Of a stretch of 35,737 nucleotides of DNA, positions 16,053-23,620 are shown piece after piece. Source of the DNA: Streptomyces sp. SID14478 (GTDB taxonomy: Bacteria; Actinomycetota; Actinomycetes; Streptomycetales; Streptomycetaceae); the NCBI RefSeq assembly GCF_010548525.1, contig NZ_JAAGMG010000776.1, forward strand, positions 1-35,737, written 5' to 3'. The notes beneath the pieces are model-generated. The model saw only the letters and a list, made by a program, of their open reading frames with translations, did no database searches and was not told where the DNA came from. Made by a program: the position numbers and the translations under genes. Positions within the stretch are counted from its first letter, which is position 1. Every line of letters begins with the position of its first letter.

Positions 16053-16813
16053 GCAGATACGCCACCCTTCGTGTACTTCTCGTAGCCCTCGGCCTCGAGG
16101 GTGTCGGCCAGCTCGGGGCCACCGGACTCGACGATGCGGCCGTTCGAGAAGACGTGCACGAAGTCCGGCTTGATGTAGCGCAGGATGCGCGTGTAGTGCG
16201 TGATCAGCAGGGTGCCGACCTCACCGGTCTCACGGACGCGGTTGACGCCGTCGGAGACCTGGCGAAGGGCGTCGACGTCGAGGCCGGAGTCGGTCTCGTC
16301 GAGGATCGCGATCTTCGGCTTGAGGAGCTCCATCTGCAGGATCTCGTGGCGCTTCTTCTCACCGCCGGAGAAGCCCTCGTTCACGTTGCGCTCGGCGAAG
16401 GCGGGGTCCATCTGGAGCGTCTCCATCGCGGACTTGACCTCCTTCACCCAGGTGCGCAGCTTGGGGGCCTCGCCGCGGATGGCGGTGGCGGAGGAGCGCA
16501 GGAAGTTGGAGACGGAGACGCCGGGGACCTCGACCGGGTACTGCATGGCGAGGAACATGCCGGCGCGGGCGCGCTCGTCGACGGACATCTCGAGGACGTC
16601 CTCGCCGTCGAGGGTGACGGTGCCCTGCGTGATCGTGTACTTGGGGTGACCCGCGATGGAGTAGGCGAGGGTCGACTTGCCGGAGCCGTTCGGGCCCATG
16701 ATGGCGTGCGTCTCGCCCTGCTTCACGGTGAGGTCGACGCCCTTGAGGATCTCCTTCGTGGCGTTGTCGGCCTCGACGGTGACGTGCAGGTCTCGGATTT
16801 CAAGCGTTGCCAT
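16049..16813 (-). CDS. sufC: SufC, ATPase of the SufBCD scaffold
   Basis: SufC is the ABC-type ATPase that drives conformational change in the SufB-SufD scaffold. The protein has 254 residues: Walker A GPNGSGKST (40-48), Q-loop region MFLAMQYPVEVPGV, signature FSGGEKKR, Walker B AILDETDSGLDVDAL with the DE(T/P)DSGLD variant characteristic of SufC, and switch histidine in ITHYTRIL. It has no membrane partner, in line with a soluble complex. ATG 16813 is 7 nt after the ferredoxin stop and the 3' end overlaps sufS by 4 nt. Confidence 0.96.
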   Translation of the reverse strand: MATLEIRDLHVTVEADNATKEILKGVDLTVKQGETHAIMGPNGSGKSTLAYSIAGHPKYTITQGTVTLDGEDVLEMSVDERARAGMFLAMQYPVEVPGVSVSNFLRSSATAIRGEAPKLRTWVKEVKSAMETLQMDPAFAERNVNEGFSGGEKKRHEILQMELLKPKIAILDETDSGLDVDALRQVSDGVNRVRETGEVGTLLITHYTRILRYIKPDFVHVFSNGRIVESGGPELADTLEAEGYEKYTKGGVSA

Positions 16814-16820
16814 GGGTGCC

Positions 16821-17141
16821 TCAGGACTCCTGGGTGAGGGAGACGAGCACGTCGTCCCCTTCGATCTGTACGGGGTATACGGGGACGGGGCGCGTCGCGG
16901 GAAGGCCGGACGGCTTGCCGGTGCGGAGGTCGAAGGCGGAGCCGTGCAGCCAGCACTCGATCTGGCAGTCCTCCACCTCGCCCTCGGAGAGCGAGACGTT
17001 CGCGTGCGAGCAGATGTCGTTGATCGCGAACACCTCGCCCTCGGTGCGGACGACCGAGACCGGCGTGCCGTCGAGTTCCACCCGCTTCGGGGTGTCCTCC
17101 TCCAGCTCGCCCAGTCCACAGACGCGTACGAAGGCCGCCAT
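16821..17141 (-). CDS. Rieske-type [2Fe-2S] ferredoxin of the suf operon
   Basis: The protein has 106 residues and is one Rieske domain of the non-heme oxygenase ferredoxin type. The cluster ligands are complete: C44 and H46 in CSHANV, C63 and H66 in CWLHGS, with 16 residues between the pairs, and a PVPVYPVQIEGDDVLV end strand. Such a gene sits between sufD and sufC in streptomycete suf operons as I remember them; it may donate electrons during cluster assembly or act as an early cluster acceptor (inference). The ATG overlaps the sufD stop by one base (TGATG). It is not coupled here to any oxygenase gene. Confidence 0.94.
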   Translation of the reverse strand: MAAFVRVCGLGELEEDTPKRVELDGTPVSVVRTEGEVFAINDICSHANVSLSEGEVEDCQIECWLHGSAFDLRTGKPSGLPATRPVPVYPVQIEGDDVLVSLTQES

Positions 17142-18373
17142 CAGACGGTGGCCTCCAGCTCGGTCGCGATCTTCGCGAGCAGGCGCTCCTCGATGTCGGG
17201 GACACCGATCTGCTGGACCAGTTCGGCGAAGAAGCCGCGCACGACGAGGCGGCGCGCCTCGTCCGCGGGGATGCCGCGGGCCATCAGGTAGAAGAGCTGC
17301 TCGTCGTCGAAGCGGCCGGTGGCGGAGGCGTGACCGGCGCCGACGATCTCGCCGGTCTCGATCTCCAGGTTCGGCACGGAGTCGACGCGCGCACCATCGG
17401 TGAGCACGAGGTTCCGGTTCATCTCGTACGTGTCCGTGCCCTCGGCGGCGGCCTCGATGAGGACGTCTCCGATCCACACGGCGTGCGCGTCGTCGCCCTG
17501 GAGCGCGCCCTTGTAGACGACGTTCGACTTGCAGTGCGGGGTGTTGTGGTCGACCAGGAGGCGGTGCTCCTGGTGCTGGCCCGCGTCGGTGAAGTACAGG
17601 CCGAAGAGCTCGGCCTCGCCGCCGGTGGACGCGTACGAGACGCGCGGGTGCAGGCGGACGACGTCACCGCCGAAGGTGACGACGACGGACTTGAAGGATG
17701 CGTCGCGGCCCACGAGCGCGTTGTGCTGCGCGACGTGCACGGCCTTGTCGTCCCAGTCCTGTACGGAGACGACGGTCAGCTTGGCGCCGTCCCCGATCAG
17801 GTAGTCCACGTTGGCGGCGAGCACCGCGTCACCGGTGTGGTCGATGACGACGACGGCCTCGGCGAACGCGCCCAGCTCGATGACCTGGTGGCCGTAGGCC
17901 ACGGCAGGCTCTCCCGCCGGGGATTCCCCGTGCACGCGGATCCGGATCGGCTCGGTGAGCACCGTCTCCTTGGGCACGGAGACGACGGACGCCTGCTCGA
18001 ACGCCGAGTACGCCTGGGCGGCGACGCGGTCGACGGGCTTGCCGGCCTTGCCGATGCGGGCGTCGTCCCGGCCGACGGCCTCGACGGTGACGCCCGCCGG
18101 GGCCTCCACGTCGACCTTGACGCCGGTGCCGGTGGCGACGGCGGTGCCGTCGTGCAGCCCGCGCAGCCGCTCCAGCGGCGTGAACCGCCACTCCTCCTCA
18201 CGGCCGTGCGGGACCGGGAAGGCCTCGACGTCGTAGGACGGTGGGGCGCTCATGCGCGTGGCGACGGTCGACTCTGCGGCCACCGCGATGGTTCCGGCGG
18301 TGGTCGAACCGGCCGACGGGGGTCCCCCCGCTCGAGCGGATTCGAGGGTGGGGGAGTTCTGAGCCTCAGCCAT
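17141..18373 (-). CDS. sufD: SufD, SufBCD scaffold subunit
   Basis: SufD pairs with SufB and SufC to build Fe-S clusters. The protein has 410 residues. The helical N-terminal part contains PHGREEEWRFTPLERLRGL; the core is the right-handed beta-helix, including the family motif HNTPHCKSNVVYKGAL and SVPNLEIETGEIVGAGHASATGRFDDEQLFYLMARGI; the end has the VVRGFFAELVQQI helix. The first 40 residues are low-complexity (Ala, Ser, Thr, Gly) and may be disordered; the methionine at residue 41 is an alternative start. No strong ribosome site precedes ATG 18373. It lies 60 nt after sufB. Confidence 0.94.
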   Translation of the reverse strand: MAEAQNSPTLESARAGGPPSAGSTTAGTIAVAAESTVATRMSAPPSYDVEAFPVPHGREEEWRFTPLERLRGLHDGTAVATGTGVKVDVEAPAGVTVEAVGRDDARIGKAGKPVDRVAAQAYSAFEQASVVSVPKETVLTEPIRIRVHGESPAGEPAVAYGHQVIELGAFAEAVVVIDHTGDAVLAANVDYLIGDGAKLTVVSVQDWDDKAVHVAQHNALVGRDASFKSVVVTFGGDVVRLHPRVSYASTGGEAELFGLYFTDAGQHQEHRLLVDHNTPHCKSNVVYKGALQGDDAHAVWIGDVLIEAAAEGTDTYEMNRNLVLTDGARVDSVPNLEIETGEIVGAGHASATGRFDDEQLFYLMARGIPADEARRLVVRGFFAELVQQIGVPDIEERLLAKIATELEATV

Positions 18374-18433
18374 GGCTGTCGTAGCGCTCGCTTTCTTACG
18401 TAAGTGGCTTGACGGGAGGTCGGTGGGCTGGGG

Positions 18434-19858
18434 TCAGCCGACCGAACCCTCCATCTGCAGCTCGATCAGCCGGTTAAGCTCGAGCGCGTACTCCATGGGC
18501 AGTTCCTTGGCGATCGGCTCGACGAAGCCGCGCACGATCATCGCCATGGCCTCGAACTCGCTCATCCCGCGGCTCATCAGGTAGAAGAGCTGGTCGTCGG
18601 AGACCTTGGAGACGGTCGCCTCGTGACCCATGGAGACGTCGTCCTCGCGGACGTCGACGTACGGGTACGTGTCGGAGCGGGAGATGGTGTCGACGAGCAG
18701 CGCGTCGCACAGCACGTTCGACTTCGATCCGGCGGCGCCCTCGCCGATCTCGACGAGACCGCGGTAGGACGTACGGCCACCGCCGCGCGCCACGGACTTC
18801 GACACGATGTTGGACGACGTGTTCGGCGCCATGTGGACCATCTTGGAGCCGGCGTCCTGGTGCTGGCCCTCGCCCGCGAAGGCGATGGACAGCGTCTCGC
18901 CCTTGGCGTGCTCGCCCATCAGGTAGACGGCCGGGTACTTCATCGTGACCTTGGAGCCGATGTTGCCGTCGATCCACTCCATGGTCGCGCCCTCGTACGC
19001 CACGGCGCGCTTGGTGACCAGGTTGTAGACGTTGTTCGACCAGTTCTGGATGGTCGTGTAGCGGCAGCGGGCGCCCTTCTTGACGATGATCTCGACGACC
19101 GCGGAGTGCAGCGAGTCCGACTTGTAGATCGGCGCGGTGCAGCCCTCGACGTAGTGGACGTAGGCGTCCTCGTCGACGATGATCAGCGTCCGCTCGAACT
19201 GGCCCATGTTCTCCGTGTTGATACGGAAGTAGGCCTGGAGCGGGATCTCGACGTGCACGCCCTTCGGCACGTAGATGAAGGAGCCACCCGACCACACGGC
19301 GGTGTTCAGCGCGGCGAACTTGTTGTCGCCGGCCGGGATGACGGTCCCGAAGTACTCCTTGAAGAGCTCCGGGTGCTCCTTCAGAGCGGTGTCGGTGTCG
19401 AGGAAGATGACGCCCTGCTCCTCCAGGTCCTCGCGGATCTGGTGGTAGACGACCTCGGACTCGTACTGGGCCGCGACACCGGCGACGAGGCGCTGCTTCT
19501 CCGCCTCGGGGATGCCGAGCTTGTCGTACGTGTTCTTGATGTCCTCGGGCAGGTCCTCCCAGGACTCCGCCTGCTTCTCCGTGGAGCGCACGAAGTACTT
19601 GATGTTGTCGAAGTCGATGCCCGACAGATCCGAGCCCCAGTTCGGCATGGGCTTCTTGCCGAAGAGCTTGAGGCCCTTGAGACGGAGCTTGGTCATCCAC
19701 TCCGGCTCGGACTTCTTGCCGGAGATGTCCTTGACGACGTCTTCGTTGATGCCGCGCTTGGCAGAGGCACCGGCCGCGTCGGAGTCTGCCCAGCCGTATT
19801 CGTACTTGCCCAGTCCTTCGAGCTCGGGGTGGGCAGTCTCCTCGATGGGGAGAGTCAT
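18434..19858 (-). CDS. sufB: SufB, main Fe-S scaffold subunit of SufBCD
   Basis: SufB is where the nascent cluster forms in the SufBC2D complex. The protein has 474 residues, typical for the family. Recognisable are [10 protein letters not shown] near the start, [50 protein letters not shown] and [10 protein letters not shown] (conserved cysteines), GEGQHQDAG, and the C-terminal [22 protein letters not shown] shared with SufD. ATG 19858 has GGAGG 9 nt upstream and overlaps the sufR stop as ATGA; longer in-frame readings run into sufR and are not used. Confidence 0.96.
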   Translation of the reverse strand: MTLPIEETAHPELEGLGKYEYGWADSDAAGASAKRGINEDVVKDISGKKSEPEWMTKLRLKGLKLFGKKPMPNWGSDLSGIDFDNIKYFVRSTEKQAESWEDLPEDIKNTYDKLGIPEAEKQRLVAGVAAQYESEVVYHQIREDLEEQGVIFLDTDTALKEHPELFKEYFGTVIPAGDNKFAALNTAVWSGGSFIYVPKGVHVEIPLQAYFRINTENMGQFERTLIIVDEDAYVHYVEGCTAPIYKSDSLHSAVVEIIVKKGARCRYTTIQNWSNNVYNLVTKRAVAYEGATMEWIDGNIGSKVTMKYPAVYLMGEHAKGETLSIAFAGEGQHQDAGSKMVHMAPNTSSNIVSKSVARGGGRTSYRGLVEIGEGAAGSKSNVLCDALLVDTISRSDTYPYVDVREDDVSMGHEATVSKVSDDQLFYLMSRGMSEFEAMAMIVRGFVEPIAKELPMEYALELNRLIELQMEGSVG

Positions 19859-20637
19859 GCGGGGTTCCTCCCGGCGGTGCTTGCAGATGCGTTGGTTTGG
19901 GTCTTGGGGGCGTTCTCGGGTGCGTCCCTGGGGGCGCTGCTCTTGGGGATGAACGTCGTGCAGACGCCGTCGCCGTGAGCGATGGTGGCCAGCCGCTGCA
20001 CGTGCGTGCCGAGGAGCTGCGAGAACATTTCCGTCTCGGCCTCGCACAGCTGCGGGAACTGCTCGGCGACGTGCGCGACCGGGCAGTGGTGCTGGCAGAG
20101 CTGCTCGCCCTGTTGCGGGAGGGGCGCGCTGCGCGCCGTAGCAGCGTACCCGTCCGCGCTCAGCGCCTTGGCCAGCGCTTCGGTCCGCCCACCGGGCGGG
20201 GCCCCCTCCACCGCTTCGCGGTAGGTCTCGGCCTGCGCGGCGATCCGGGCGCGGGCGAAGGCGACGATCGCCTCGTCCCCGCCGGCCTGCTCCTTGATCC
20301 AGCGGAGCGCGTCCGCGGCGAGCTTGTCGTAGGACTGGTCGAAGGCGTCACGGCCGCAGTCGGTCAGCGCGAACACCTTGGCGGGGCGACCGCGCGTCCG
20401 CGCGCCGTAGACCCGCTGCTCCCTGGGCTCCACCACGTCGTCCCCGACGAGGGCGTCCAGGTGGCGGCGGACGGCGGCCTGCGTGAGGCCGAGGCGCCCG
20501 GCGAGATCGGCGACGGTGGACGGGCCGTGGTCCAGGATGGAGCGCGCGACCCGGTTGCGCGTCGAACGCTCCCCGGTCGCGAGCTCTTCCTGAGGGGCCC
20601 CCGTGGGTGCCGCCTGAGCCTCGCCGACGTTTTTCAC
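19855..20637 (-). CDS. sufR: SufR, iron-sulfur-sensing repressor of the suf operon
   Basis: The protein has 260 residues when started at GTG 20637. The winged helix occupies about 25-95 ([45 protein letters not shown]) and ends in [12 protein letters not shown] helical linker is followed by cysteines C181, C185 and C198 (CQHHC...C) and C226, the pattern that holds the Fe-S cluster in SufR. Cluster loss is expected to relieve repression. The in-frame TTG at 20673 is rejected because it would sit on the promoter -35 and introduce a TTA codon; GTG 20637 is 7 nt from a -10 (AACAAT), so the mRNA is probably leaderless. The C-terminal 35 residues are Ser/Ala/Thr-rich. It is first in the operon, overlapping sufB by 4 nt. 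Confidence 0.93.
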   Translation of the reverse strand: MKNVGEAQAAPTGAPQEELATGERSTRNRVARSILDHGPSTVADLAGRLGLTQAAVRRHLDALVGDDVVEPREQRVYGARTRGRPAKVFALTDCGRDAFDQSYDKLAADALRWIKEQAGGDEAIVAFARARIAAQAETYREAVEGAPPGGRTEALAKALSADGYAATARSAPLPQQGEQLCQHHCPVAHVAEQFPQLCEAETEMFSQLLGTHVQRLATIAHGDGVCTTFIPKSSAPRDAPENAPKTQTNASASTAGRNPA

Positions 20638-20650
20638 AACGCCATTGTTG
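20637..20650. promoter_or_regulatory. SufR operator, CAAC-N6-GTTG
   Basis: The perfect inverted repeat CAAC (20637-20640), six bases, GTTG (20647-20650) matches the SufR-binding motif I recall being described for Streptomyces avermitilis. It overlaps both the -10 box and the sufR start codon, so binding would directly occlude RNA polymerase. Confidence 0.85.
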
Positions 20651-20673
20651 CGTAATTCCTCAGACCCTGACAA
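20644..20673 (-). promoter_or_regulatory. Promoter of the suf operon
   Basis: On the minus strand TTGTCA (20668-20673) is followed after 18 nt by AACAAT (20644-20649), 6 nt before the GTG start of sufR. This predicts a leaderless transcript and places the SufR box over the -10. Confidence 0.55.
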
Positions 20674-20706
20674 GCGGCCTGGTGATCGCCCTCGGTGCCG
20701 TGCGTC

Positions 20707-20724
20707 ACTTAGGCAGACCTAAGT
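20707..20724. promoter_or_regulatory. Palindrome resembling part of an iron box, upstream of the suf promoter
   Basis: ACTTAGG (20707-20713), CAGA, CCTAAGT (20718-20724) is a perfect 7-bp inverted repeat. The 14 bases TTAGGCAGACCTAA differ at two positions from the right part (TTAGGCTAACCTAA) of the DmdR1/IdeR-type iron-box consensus, but the outer left half-site is absent. It lies 34 nt upstream of the suf -35. Confidence 0.4.
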
Positions 20725-20831
20725 AGACACCGGTCGTGACCTGCGGAAACGATCTTTGATCGATCAGCCGGAGGGGCCCCGAGCGGTAATGCGGTGGCGC
20801 CGCGGGACGCCCTCCGGAAGACTCCGCAACC

Positions 20832-21638
20832 ATGCCCACACCACCTCCGACCGGCCCTTTGTGTACGCGCGAGAGCCTCGCGGCCGACCTGGGCGCGGCA
20901 GGCGTCGCACCCGGCGGGACACTCCTCGTGCACTCCTCGCTCAGTGCCCTCGGATGGGTCAGCGGCGGGGCGGTCGCGGTGGTCCAGGCTCTCCTCGACG
21001 CCCTTGGGCCGAACGGGACCCTGGTGGTCCCGGCGCACTCCGGTGACAACTCGGATCCCTCGCAGTGGCAGGCGCCGCCCGTACCGGAGCAGTGGTGGCC
21101 CGCGGTCCGCGCGTCGATCCCCGCCTACGACCCCCGCACCACCCGTTCCTACGCGATCGGCGTCATCCCGGAGACGGTCCGCACCTGGCCGGGCGCCCTG
21201 CGCAGCGCCCATCCCCAGACGTCCTTCGCGGCGCTCGGGCCACGCGCCGCCGCCGTCACGGCCGGGCACGACCTGGACTGCCGCCTCGGCGAGCGCAGCC
21301 CGCTCGGCCGCCTGGAGGACGAACGGGCCCGTGTCCTGCTCCTCGGCACGGGCTTCGACCACTGCACCGCCTTCCACCTGGCCGAGTACCGGATCCCGAG
21401 CCCCGGCGTGGACGTGTCCTTCGCGGCCATGACACCGCAGGGCCGGCGCTGGACGACGGTGCGGGACACCTCGATCTCCGAGGACCGCTTCGGGGAACTG
21501 GGCGAGGCCTTCGAACGGGACACGTCGGCCGTGGCCCGGGGCCGGGTCGGCGCGGCGACGACCCGCCTGTTCCCCTTGGCGGACGCGGTGGCGTACGCCG
21601 AGACGTGGCTGCCCCGGAACCGGCCGCGTCCTGTCTGA
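20832..21638 (+). CDS. Aminoglycoside 3-N-acetyltransferase (AAC(3)) family protein
   Basis: The protein has 268 residues, the normal AAC(3) size. These enzymes transfer acetyl from acetyl-CoA to the 3-amino group of the deoxystreptamine ring. Family features are [49 protein letters not shown] at the start, [10 protein letters not shown] in the middle, [18 protein letters not shown] with the catalytic-region histidine and the terminal [21 protein letters not shown] helix ([11 protein letters not shown] here). Streptomycetes often carry cryptic AAC(3)-like genes, and other amine acetylations are possible; the true substrate is open. The ribosome site before ATG 20832 is weak (GGAAG, 12 nt). 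It is divergent from suf and not part of an antibiotic cluster here. Confidence 0.88.
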   Translation: MPTPPPTGPLCTRESLAADLGAAGVAPGGTLLVHSSLSALGWVSGGAVAVVQALLDALGPNGTLVVPAHSGDNSDPSQWQAPPVPEQWWPAVRASIPAYDPRTTRSYAIGVIPETVRTWPGALRSAHPQTSFAALGPRAAAVTAGHDLDCRLGERSPLGRLEDERARVLLLGTGFDHCTAFHLAEYRIPSPGVDVSFAAMTPQGRRWTTVRDTSISEDRFGELGEAFERDTSAVARGRVGAATTRLFPLADAVAYAETWLPRNRPRPV

Positions 21639-21681
21639 GAGCCCGCCCCTCATCACGGACGCCCGGAAACAGTCACTGCGG

Positions 21682-21702
21682 CCCGGGTCCTGCCGACCCG
21701 GG
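21682..21702 (+). terminator. Terminator after the AAC(3) gene
   Basis: CCCGGGTC (21682-21689) and GACCCGGG (21695-21702) form a perfect 8-bp stem around a 5-nt loop, followed by further GGGACC/GGTCC self-complementarity to about 21720. Confidence 0.5.
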
Positions 21703-21726
21703 GGACCGGGACCCGGGGTCCGCTCC

Positions 21727-21732
21727 TAGACT
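21727..21732 (+). promoter_or_regulatory. -10 box of the ABC transporter operon
   Basis: TAGACT ends 8 nt before ATG 21741 and no Shine-Dalgarno is present, suggesting a leaderless transcript. No clear -35 is seen in the GC-rich sequence upstream. Confidence 0.4.
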
Positions 21733-21740
21733 TGCCCACC

Positions 21741-22664
21741 ATGCGAACCGAGCCCGTCGTCCACATCACCGGACTGGTGAAGCGGTACGGAAACAAGACC
21801 GCGGTCGACGGCCTCGACCTCACGACAGCCCCCGGCATCACGGCCGTCCTCGGCCCGAACGGCGCGGGCAAGACCACCACCGTCGAGACCTGCGAGGGCT
21901 ACCGCCGGCCCGACTCCGGCACCGTCCGCGTCCTCGGCCTCGACCCGGTCAAGCAGGCCTCGGCGCTGCGCCCCCGCATCGGCGTGATGCTGCAGTCCGG
22001 CGGCGTCTACTCGGGCGCCCGCGCCGACGAGATGCTCCGCCACATCGCGAAGCTGCACGCCCACCCGCTCGACGTGGACGCCCTCATCGAGCGCCTGGGC
22101 CTGGGCAATTGCGGCCGCACCACGTACCGACGGCTGTCCGGCGGTCAGCAGCAGCGCCTCGCCCTCGCCATGGCCGTGGTCGGCCGGCCCGAGCTGGTCT
22201 TCCTCGACGAGCCGACCGCGGGCCTCGACCCGCAGGCCCGCCGCGCCACCTGGGAACTGGTCCGGGACCTGCGCGACGACGGCGTCTCGGTCATCCTCAC
22301 GACGCACTACATGGACGAGGCCGAAGAGCTCTCCGACGACGTGGCGATCGTCGACGCCGGCAAGGTCATCGCCCACGGCTCCCCGGAACAGCTGTGCCGC
22401 GGCGGCGCCGAGAACACCCTGCGCTTCTCGGGCCGCCCCGGCCTGGACGTGGCCTCGCTCCTCAAGGCCCTGCCCGCCGACTCCGCCGCCGCCGAACTCA
22501 CCCCGGGCTCCTACCGGGTGGCCGGCAAGGTCGATCCCCAGCTCCTCGCGACGGTCACCTCCTGGTGCGCCCAGCACGGCGTGATGCCGGACAAGATCTC
22601 CGTCGAACGGCACACCCTCGAAGACGTCTTCCTCGAACTGACCGGCAAGGAGCTGCGCGGATGA
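21741..22664 (+). CDS. ABC transporter ATP-binding protein (ABC-2 exporter type)
   Basis: The protein has 307 residues. The nucleotide-binding domain (1-225) contains Walker A GPNGAGKTT, Q-loop region IGVMLQSGGVYSG, signature LSGGQQQRLALA, Walker B LVFLDEPTAGLDPQ and the switch histidine in TTHYMDEAEELSD. The C-terminal 80 residues form the accessory region common in drug-exporter (DrrA/CcmA-like) ATPases. It pairs with the membrane protein immediately downstream; its TGA overlaps an ATG at 22661 of that gene (ATGA). The exported compound cannot be told. An in-frame TTG at 21732 is less likely, as it overlaps the -10 box. Confidence 0.93.
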   Translation: MRTEPVVHITGLVKRYGNKTAVDGLDLTTAPGITAVLGPNGAGKTTTVETCEGYRRPDSGTVRVLGLDPVKQASALRPRIGVMLQSGGVYSGARADEMLRHIAKLHAHPLDVDALIERLGLGNCGRTTYRRLSGGQQQRLALAMAVVGRPELVFLDEPTAGLDPQARRATWELVRDLRDDGVSVILTTHYMDEAEELSDDVAIVDAGKVIAHGSPEQLCRGGAENTLRFSGRPGLDVASLLKALPADSAAAELTPGSYRVAGKVDPQLLATVTSWCAQHGVMPDKISVERHTLEDVFLELTGKELRG

Positions 22665-22759
22665 GCACGACCGATCCGACCTCACCGGCCGGAGGTCCGG
22701 GGATCGCCCCCGGGAAGACATCGCCTCGAACCGACCGGCAAGGAGCTGCGCGGATGAGC
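22620..22759 (+). repeat. Duplicated translation-initiation module at the ABC operon junction
   Basis: A 47-bp block (22620-22666) recurs at 22714-22759 with an identical 3' half from GACCGGCAAGGAG to GGATGAGC and a few differences and one missing base in the 5' half. Each copy carries AAGGAG and an ATG (22661 and 22754), 93 nt apart and in the same frame. Confidence 0.9.
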
Positions 22760-23521
22760 GCCGGTACATACGCCCCCGCCCCCGGAGCGGCACCGCTCCC
22801 CCGCATGATCGCCGCGCAGGCCGCGCTCGAGACGAAGATGCTGCTGCGCAACGGCGAACAGCTTCTCCTCACCGTGGTCATCCCCACCCTCCTCCTGGTC
22901 CTCTTCTCGTCCGTCGACATCGTCGACACAGGGTCCGGCGAGGCCATCGACTTCCTCGCCCCCGGCATCCTCGCGCTCGCCGTGATGTCGACGGCCTTCA
23001 CCGGGCAGGCCATCGCGACCGGCTTCGAGCGCCGCTACGGCGTCCTCAAGCGGCTCGGCGCCTCACCGCTCCCCCGCTGGGCGCTGATGACGGCCAAGAC
23101 CCTCTCTGTCCTGGTCACCGAGGTCCTTCAGGTCGTCCTCCTCACGGTCATCGCCTTCGCCCTGGGCTGGTCCCCGCACGGCAACCCCCTCGCCGTCCTC
23201 CTGCTCCTGGTCCTCGGTACGGCCGCCTTCTCCGGTCTCGGCCTGCTCATGGCCGGCACGCTCAAGGCGGAGGCAACTCTCGCTGCGGCCAACCTGGTGT
23301 TCCTCCTCCTTCTCGTCGGCGGCGGCGTCATCGTGCCGCTCGACAAGTTCCCCGATGCGGCCCAGTCGGTGCTCGGTCTGCTGCCCATCTCCGCACTCTC
23401 CGACGGCCTGCGCGACGTCCTGCAGCACGGCGCCTCGATGCCCTGGGGCGACCTCGGCGTCCTCGCCGTCTGGGCGGTCGTCGGGCTCGGCGCGGCGGGC
23501 CGCTTCTTCCGCTGGGAGTGA
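22661..23521 (+). CDS. ABC transporter permease (ABC-2 family)
   Basis: From ATG 22661 the protein has 286 residues; from the second equally good ATG at 22754 it has 255. Both starts have AAGGAG 8 nt upstream because the initiation region is duplicated. The extra 31 residues (STTDPTSPAGGPG...) are low-complexity and likely disordered, so the core transporter begins at the second start. Six hydrophobic segments follow (LLLTVVIPTLLLVLF, FLAPGILALAVMSTAF, VLVTEVLQVVLLTVIAFALGW, AVLLLLVLGTAAFSGLGLLM, LAAANLVFLLLLVGGGVIVP and LGVLAVWAVVGLGAAG), and the EMR/RYG-LKRLGASPLPR loop typical of ABC-2 permeases contacting the ATPase. It functions with the preceding ATPase as an exporter. Confidence 0.92.
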   Translation: MSTTDPTSPAGGPGIAPGKTSPRTDRQGAARMSAGTYAPAPGAAPLPRMIAAQAALETKMLLRNGEQLLLTVVIPTLLLVLFSSVDIVDTGSGEAIDFLAPGILALAVMSTAFTGQAIATGFERRYGVLKRLGASPLPRWALMTAKTLSVLVTEVLQVVLLTVIAFALGWSPHGNPLAVLLLLVLGTAAFSGLGLLMAGTLKAEATLAAANLVFLLLLVGGGVIVPLDKFPDAAQSVLGLLPISALSDGLRDVLQHGASMPWGDLGVLAVWAVVGLGAAGRFFRWE

Positions 23522-23540
23522 GCGCCGCGGGGCCCGGCGC
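23522..23540 (+). terminator. Possible terminator after the ABC operon
   Basis: GCGCCG (23522-23527) and CGGCGC (23535-23540) can pair around a 7-nt loop immediately after the permease stop. The stem is short, so support is weak. Confidence 0.3.
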
Positions 23541-23607
23541 GGGAGTAACCGGCATCACAATTGGCCCAGTTACGTCCCCCTCGTGAAGCCGTGCACAAGC
23601 GGCCCCC

Positions 23608-23613
23608 TACGAT
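23608..23613 (+). promoter_or_regulatory. -10 box of a probable leaderless ctaA promoter
   Basis: TACGAT lies 7 nt before the GTG at 23621. The competing ATG at 23612 lies inside this box. No ribosome site is seen. Confidence 0.4.
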
Positions 23614-23620
23614 GGGGCGC

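Noticed and set aside
20638..20673. Longer SufR starting at TTG 20673
   Set aside because: That codon overlaps the promoter -35, and the extension would contain a TTA codon; GTG 20637 follows a -10 box at leaderless spacing.
20757..20766. TGATCGATCA, a perfect 10-bp palindrome between sufR and the AAC(3) gene
   Set aside because: Short, not repeated and not matched to any known operator; it could occur by chance.
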